Positions 60,279 to 64,000 of a stretch of 64,000 bases of DNA are shown here, piece after piece. Source of the DNA: Collinsella sp. (GTDB lineage: Bacteria; Actinomycetota; Coriobacteriia; Coriobacteriales; Coriobacteriaceae); assembly GCA_019414545.1 (NCBI GenBank), contig DXLV01000005.1, positions 16,577 to 80,576 on the forward strand, written 5' to 3'. The first letter of the stretch is position 1. Each line of letters opens with the position of its first letter. The position numbers and the translations under genes are program-made. The notes under the pieces were generated by a model. The model saw nothing but the letters and a program-made list of their open reading frames with translations, was not told where the DNA came from and ran no database searches.

Positions 60279-61214
60279 TCAGTCCCGGCCTCTTTCGTCA
60301 TCCACACCCTCGCGAGCCAGCTCCCACGCGGCCCGTATGGCAAGGTCGATTCCCCTTGCCGTGAACCTCATAATCCGCCCGGTCGAGCGGTTGACGGCGT
60401 AGCCGAGCCTCGCGCCGTTGATCTTCCTCGTCTTGCCGAGGGACTCCGAGTGATAGCGGTATTGCAGCGCCCCCCGCTTGGATCGGGCGATCTCGATCCC
60501 ATCCGATTCCAACCGCCTTGCAAACTCTCCGAAGCGGTCGGGGCAGCTCTTGAGCCTCCCGACCTCCTCTGCCCTCTGGGCGACAATCGCTCGGACCCTT
60601 GCGTTCTCGGATTTGTCGGATCTCCCCTTCTTTGCCATCTCGCGCTCCTCGCGACCGGGCTGGCGCGCGTGCACCTTCGAGTTCGAGAGGCCCCTTTCGA
60701 GCTGGCTCAGGCCGTACTTCGTATCGAGCTCCTTCACCGTTCTCACGCGGGATTTCGCCGCCGCCCTCGCCGGCCCGTCGTTCAGACGCCGCCCAGTCTC
60801 GAGGTCCGTCCTATTGATGGCGAGGTGAGCGGCGAATCGGGCCGATCCATCCGACCTGCACCTCTCCTCATGCAGCACAATCACGATCTCCTGGTTGGGA
60901 TAGCGCTTGGCGATGTAGTCCCTCGCGTACTCCATGCAACGCGAGGGCGTCATCGGCCCGCCGTTGCAGGAGCACTCGTCCGGGTTGAAGCCGATCACCT
61001 GATGCTGCATGTACGTGCACCTTGCGCCCTGCTTCCCGGGCCGGTTGTGCCCGGCCGCCTCCCGGGTGGCGTCCATTTCCTCGAACCATCGATCCTCATC
61101 GATGATGTGCTGGGTATCGTGGTCCAGGACTTTCTCCCTGTCCCAATCGAAATACCGCTTGAGGTTTTGGAGGTGCTCCCCGCTCATGACGCTCGCCTGC
61201 TTGATTGCGGTCAT
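60279..61214 (-). CDS. Relaxase / mobilisation nuclease (MobA/MobP-like)
   Basis: 311 aa. Expected to nick DNA at an origin of transfer. QHQVIGFNPDECS, the SRCMEYARDYIAKRYPNQEIVIVLHEERCRSDG segment and FAAHLAINRTDLETGRRLND fit the histidine-containing motif III region of relaxases of mobilisable elements. The later half is basic and rich in Arg, as usual. It is short and has no helicase or primase domain. The ATG at 61214 has AGGGAG upstream. It follows the coupling protein gene by 26 bp. Class assignment is by pattern memory. Confidence 0.75.
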   Translation of the reverse strand: MTAIKQASVMSGEHLQNLKRYFDWDREKVLDHDTQHIIDEDRWFEEMDATREAAGHNRPGKQGARCTYMQHQVIGFNPDECSCNGGPMTPSRCMEYARDYIAKRYPNQEIVIVLHEERCRSDGSARFAAHLAINRTDLETGRRLNDGPARAAAKSRVRTVKELDTKYGLSQLERGLSNSKVHARQPGREEREMAKKGRSDKSENARVRAIVAQRAEEVGRLKSCPDRFGEFARRLESDGIEIARSKRGALQYRYHSESLGKTRKINGARLGYAVNRSTGRIMRFTARGIDLAIRAAWELAREGVDDERGRD

Positions 61215-61240
61215 TTTCCAACTCCCTTCAAAAACCGCCG

Positions 61241-63154
61241 TCAGTCGACGAAGAGGCCGGACCATCCGTCGGCAACAGGCGGCTCCGCGGCCTCTTCCTC
61301 GAATTCGGGAGTCCAGAGATCGACGCCGTCCTCCCGACCCATTTGCCTTGATATCAGCCTGGCCTGGTATTCCATCCTCTTGGCCGCCTCGTGCTCGCGC
61401 GTCCCCAGATCGAAGTGCTCCTTCGTCGGCATCCGCGTGCAATCGCAGACAGGGGCCCGGAAGCACCCCGCATGTTCCCTGCCCACGCCGTTCTCCGCGG
61501 TCTTCACCACGATGACGCCGTCCTTGTCGGGGGACATCTCCGTCCACTCCCAAGGATGAATCAGGTCGTCGGCGTGCTCGCTGTAGGATGTCGACCCCGT
61601 ACCGCCCGAAGGCCCCCTGCTCGAGCTGGTTCCCATGGTGTGCCGCGTCGTCTTCCCGACTAGCTCGGTGAAATACTGGCGGTCCTCGGCCTCGCCCAGT
61701 TTCATGGCGACCTTGACGCCGCAGTTTGCCAGGATCTTCTTCCGTCCGTCGCGCTCGCCGTACTTGTTCAGCTGAGAGATGTTCTGGACTGCGCCCATCC
61801 AGAACAGGTCGTACGAGCGCCCAAGGCTGAGAAGGCTAGGCAGGCACTCGACCTTCGGCAGGTTCCCCCATTCGTCGCCGAGGATGGACACCGGCCGCGG
61901 CAGCTTTCCACCAGCTGCGTCCGCGATGGAATACACGGCAGCGTAGAGCTGCTCGAACAGGACCGCCGCGATCGCGTTGTAGGGGGAGCCCTCGTCCATC
62001 ACGTGGAGGAACAGCGCGGTCTTCTCGCTCAGGATTCTACTCGGATCGATATCATCGCCCGAGACCATTCGCGCAATCGGCGCCGAAGCGTAGATCCTCA
62101 GGTTGACCTTTAGCGTGGAAACGATGCTCCTCAGCTCGTTGCCGCCGCTCGAGATGAACTGTGAGGCACGCGAGCGGGCCGGATGCCCCTGCGGCAGGGA
62201 ACGGAACAGGCCCTTCAGCGGCTCACACGGATCCTCGCCGGCCCCCTCCGTCCCCAGGCACATGATGTGGTAGACCGTCGCGAGGTGCTTGCAGCCCCGC
62301 GGGCAGCCCTCGTCCAGCACGACCAGAAGGATCGTCGCGGCGAGCAGCGACCGCGCGGATTCCGTCCAGTGGCTCGCCTTCGCATCGCCCTCCCCGGCGA
62401 TGAGCGTACGGGCGACGGCATCCGCGGCCTGCTCAGCCCCCGGCAGATTCCCCCCGTTCGCGAGCCTATCGACCATTTCCAGTGGATTGAACGTGTCGCT
62501 CTTCTCGGGATGCTGGGCGTCCAGCAGAAGCACCCGGTACCCGCGACGCTCCAGCTCGTCGCCCGTCAACTCGATGAGCTCACTCTTCACATCGGACACG
62601 ATAATGGTCTGCGGCCTCGATTCCCCGTCATCCGCCCCATACGTCAGCAGATCAATTGTCGGGATCAGCAGCGATCTTGATTTTCCGGCACCCGTTGAGC
62701 CGTCGAGGAACATGTGCCGCCTCGGTTCGAACAGATACTTGGAGCCGAACAGCGTCTTCTCAAACCCGTACACGAATCCTCTGCTTTTCGGCTGTCCGTG
62801 CCCGTCCCAAATCTCCGAGCCCCGGATGGTCTCCGGCCCCGTTTTCACCCGCGCCTCCCCAAGTACACCTCCGTCGGCGGCTCGCTCCTTCGAGGAAGCC
62901 GATAGCTGCATGAGCACGAATACCGACAGGAACAGCGCGAACGAGGCGAGACAGCCAGGGACGCAATGAGGCCCCACGTTAATCCACCACCAAATGGTGT
63001 TATCCACGCTCAGGGTGAATCCGATCGAGCTCAGCTCGATTGGAAATCCGAGGATCATGCAATCGAGGGGAATGGCGATAAGTGGCGCAAACCCCGCGGT
63101 AAGCAGCGCTGCGAAAACCAGCGCCATGACCAGCTTCTCCTTCACGAGAACCAC
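61241..63154 (-). CDS. VirD4/TraG-type coupling protein
   Basis: 637 aa. Two N-terminal membrane helices (about residues 9-35 and 60-83), then a motor domain with Walker A DGSTGAGKSRS (about 151-161), IIVSDVKSELIELTGDELERRGYRV, SHWTESARSLLAATI, the Walker-B-region segment VSILGDEWGNLPKVECLPSLLSLGRSYDLF, and NCGVKVAMKLGE. It links the relaxosome to a type IV secretion channel. It starts with GTG immediately after the mobC stop; an internal ATG at codon 10 is an alternative. No other type IV secretion genes are in view. Confidence 0.92.
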   Translation of the reverse strand: MVLVKEKLVMALVFAALLTAGFAPLIAIPLDCMILGFPIELSSIGFTLSVDNTIWWWINVGPHCVPGCLASFALFLSVFVLMQLSASSKERAADGGVLGEARVKTGPETIRGSEIWDGHGQPKSRGFVYGFEKTLFGSKYLFEPRRHMFLDGSTGAGKSRSLLIPTIDLLTYGADDGESRPQTIIVSDVKSELIELTGDELERRGYRVLLLDAQHPEKSDTFNPLEMVDRLANGGNLPGAEQAADAVARTLIAGEGDAKASHWTESARSLLAATILLVVLDEGCPRGCKHLATVYHIMCLGTEGAGEDPCEPLKGLFRSLPQGHPARSRASQFISSGGNELRSIVSTLKVNLRIYASAPIARMVSGDDIDPSRILSEKTALFLHVMDEGSPYNAIAAVLFEQLYAAVYSIADAAGGKLPRPVSILGDEWGNLPKVECLPSLLSLGRSYDLFWMGAVQNISQLNKYGERDGRKKILANCGVKVAMKLGEAEDRQYFTELVGKTTRHTMGTSSSRGPSGGTGSTSYSEHADDLIHPWEWTEMSPDKDGVIVVKTAENGVGREHAGCFRAPVCDCTRMPTKEHFDLGTREHEAAKRMEYQARLISRQMGREDGVDLWTPEFEEEAAEPPVADGWSGLFVD

Positions 63155-63493
63155 CTACTCTCTCGCACGGGCGAGTAGGTCGTTGACCCAGCCCACCGCC
63201 GTCGAGACGATTGATGTCGCCCGGTTGAGATTATTGAGGACGACCGGATCGGACCCGTAGGTGTTGAGGGCGCGGACCGCCTGGTTGAGGTTCGTGCCGA
63301 TCTTCTTCAACTCAGTCCTGATACCGGCAAGTTCCCCCGCGTCGGCGACCCTGACCGGCTTCTCGCCGCAGAGCAGGGCGGCATCGCGCATGAAGGAGGA
63401 CGCCGGCATGTTCATGGCCGCCGCCTTCTCCTCGATAGCCTTACGCTGCGACTCACTCATCCGTACGTTGATATGCGTATTCATGGAAGTCAT
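63155..63493 (-). CDS. mobC: MobC-like relaxosome protein
   Basis: 112 aa. HINVRMSESQRKAIEEKAAAMNMPASSFMRDAALL is a ribbon-helix-helix-type DNA-binding region, and ELAGIRTELKKIGTNLNQAVRALNTYG is the typical MobC helix with the conserved IGTNLNQ. It helps a relaxase at the origin of transfer. The start at 63493 is chosen among three close ATGs; the longer open frame lacks support. First of three mobilisation genes on this strand. Confidence 0.85.
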   Translation of the reverse strand: MTSMNTHINVRMSESQRKAIEEKAAAMNMPASSFMRDAALLCGEKPVRVADAGELAGIRTELKKIGTNLNQAVRALNTYGSDPVVLNNLNRATSIVSTAVGWVNDLLARARE

Positions 63494-63509
63494 AACCATC
63501 CAATCCGAG

Positions 63510-63540
63510 CGGGGCCGACGCATCGGCCCCGCCCCTTTTA
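63510..63540. terminator. Hairpin between mobC and the 91-aa gene
   Basis: GCGGGGCCGA pairs with TCGGCCCCGC around CGCA. The T-run lies on the plus-strand side. It may separate the mob genes from the upstream gene. Confidence 0.6.
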
Positions 63541-63816
63541 TTAAGTTGAAATTGTTTGGAGCATCTGACCGATGCGCCCAATCCTCACCCTCGCCCAGAC
63601 ATCGAAGGGGACTCCCGGCAAGCTGCCGAGATATATACGGTATGGTCGCCATTGTTCTCTATAGATATCGAGAGCATCGAGCAGGCGCTTCCATTCCCAA
63701 ATGAGCTCATCGGCCGAGAGCAGAGGAAGATCCCTGTTCTCGGCGCGCGCGAGCTCATCGGACGACAAGCATGGATTGGGAGCCCGGTATCCACCAATGT
63801 AGGGTCCGGGCTCCAT
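63541..63816 (-). CDS. Small hypothetical protein of the mobile element
   Basis: 91 aa, starting MEPGPYIGGYRAPNPCLSSDELARAENRDLPLLSADELIWEWKR. It is acidic and helical in its first half, without membrane segments. It starts 12 bp after the helicase-like fragment ends, on the same strand, which supports a shared transcript. I do not recognise the family. Confidence 0.6.
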   Translation of the reverse strand: MEPGPYIGGYRAPNPCLSSDELARAENRDLPLLSADELIWEWKRLLDALDIYREQWRPYRIYLGSLPGVPFDVWARVRIGRIGQMLQTIST

Positions 63817-63828
63817 AATTAGCCGATT

Positions 63829-64000
63829 TCGGTAAACATCGCTGCTGGTGCGTTGAACTCAAACTCGACAATACCGCAGGAACCGTAACGGTTCTTTGTG
63901 ATTGAAGCAATGACGGGCCGTTTTTTAAGCAACATATTGGCATTACGCTCTTCGCTATCTCATCAATTAACCGCGTTAATTACGACAAGCAGACCACCGG
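63829..64000 (-). pseudogene. C-terminal part of a DnaB/RepA-like ATPase, apparently interrupted
   Basis: The minus strand encodes DSEERNANMLLKKRPVIASI, then TKNRYGSCGIVEFEFNAPAA, then MFTEIG and a stop. KNR..G..G.VEFEFN is the end of DnaB-like and related replication ATPases. Upstream in the same frame are two adjacent TGA codons (63960-63965) preceded by GGLLVVINAVN, a plausible core strand. This suggests a broken gene, although the window edge prevents a firm call. Confidence 0.5.

Noticed and set aside
63755..63943. A 62-codon frame near the right edge
   Set aside because: Overlaps the helicase-like C-terminus in another frame, and that frame has recognisable motifs.

Overview
The window looks like a chromosome segment of a gut Coriobacteriia, most likely Collinsella. 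This is inferred from the G+C-rich coding sequence, mixed-acid fermentation through pyruvate formate-lyase, the many LacI-controlled PTS sugar operons and the tagatose-6-phosphate pathway. No rRNA or CRISPR array was seen, and no database search was possible.

Region 1 (1-11.4 kb): a partial membrane protein, pflA, a DegV protein, then a sucrose/fructan operon (two GH32 hydrolases around a PTS EIIBC) with its own LacI repressor and recognisable operators. Next comes an unusual pyruvate formate-lyase whose glycyl-radical domain is a separate 83-aa gene.

Region 2 (11.4-28 kb): a MarR regulator with a heterodimeric ABC exporter, DAHP synthase, a BceAB-type ABC pair, a Nudix-Vsr fusion protein, an AraC regulator, a HAD phosphatase, a class II ketose-bisphosphate aldolase with a divergent DeoR regulator, and a flavodiiron protein.

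Region 3 (28-50 kb): galactose and lactose use. lacI-galK-galT serves the Leloir route. lacA-lacB-aldose epimerase-lacC serves the tagatose-6-phosphate route. lacF (EIIA) stands alone beside two complete cassettes of LacI repressor, EIICB permease and 6-phospho-beta-galactosidase. A DeoR regulator and galM close the region. The operons have their own LacI-type operators, and most also carry a second, shared element: a YNACCGTTYA-like box, usually in pairs 20-21 bp apart and in the same orientation relative to the catabolic gene.

Region 4 (50-64 kb): an AAA/DUF4143 ATPase, an orphan mannose-family EIIB lacking its active-site histidine, tRNA-Thr(CGT), and then an accessory island. The island has an EcsC-like pseudogene, IS21 and ISL3 remnants, a compact AT-richer gene cluster that looks like a RiPP system (PqqD-like protein, GNAT-like protein, radical SAM enzyme, 67-aa candidate precursor, small membrane protein, ABC exporter), and mobilisation genes (relaxase, VirD4-type coupling protein, MobC) that run to the right edge.

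The intergenic regions are rich in large repeated hairpins. Several families recur two to four times with conserved architecture but compensating stem changes.
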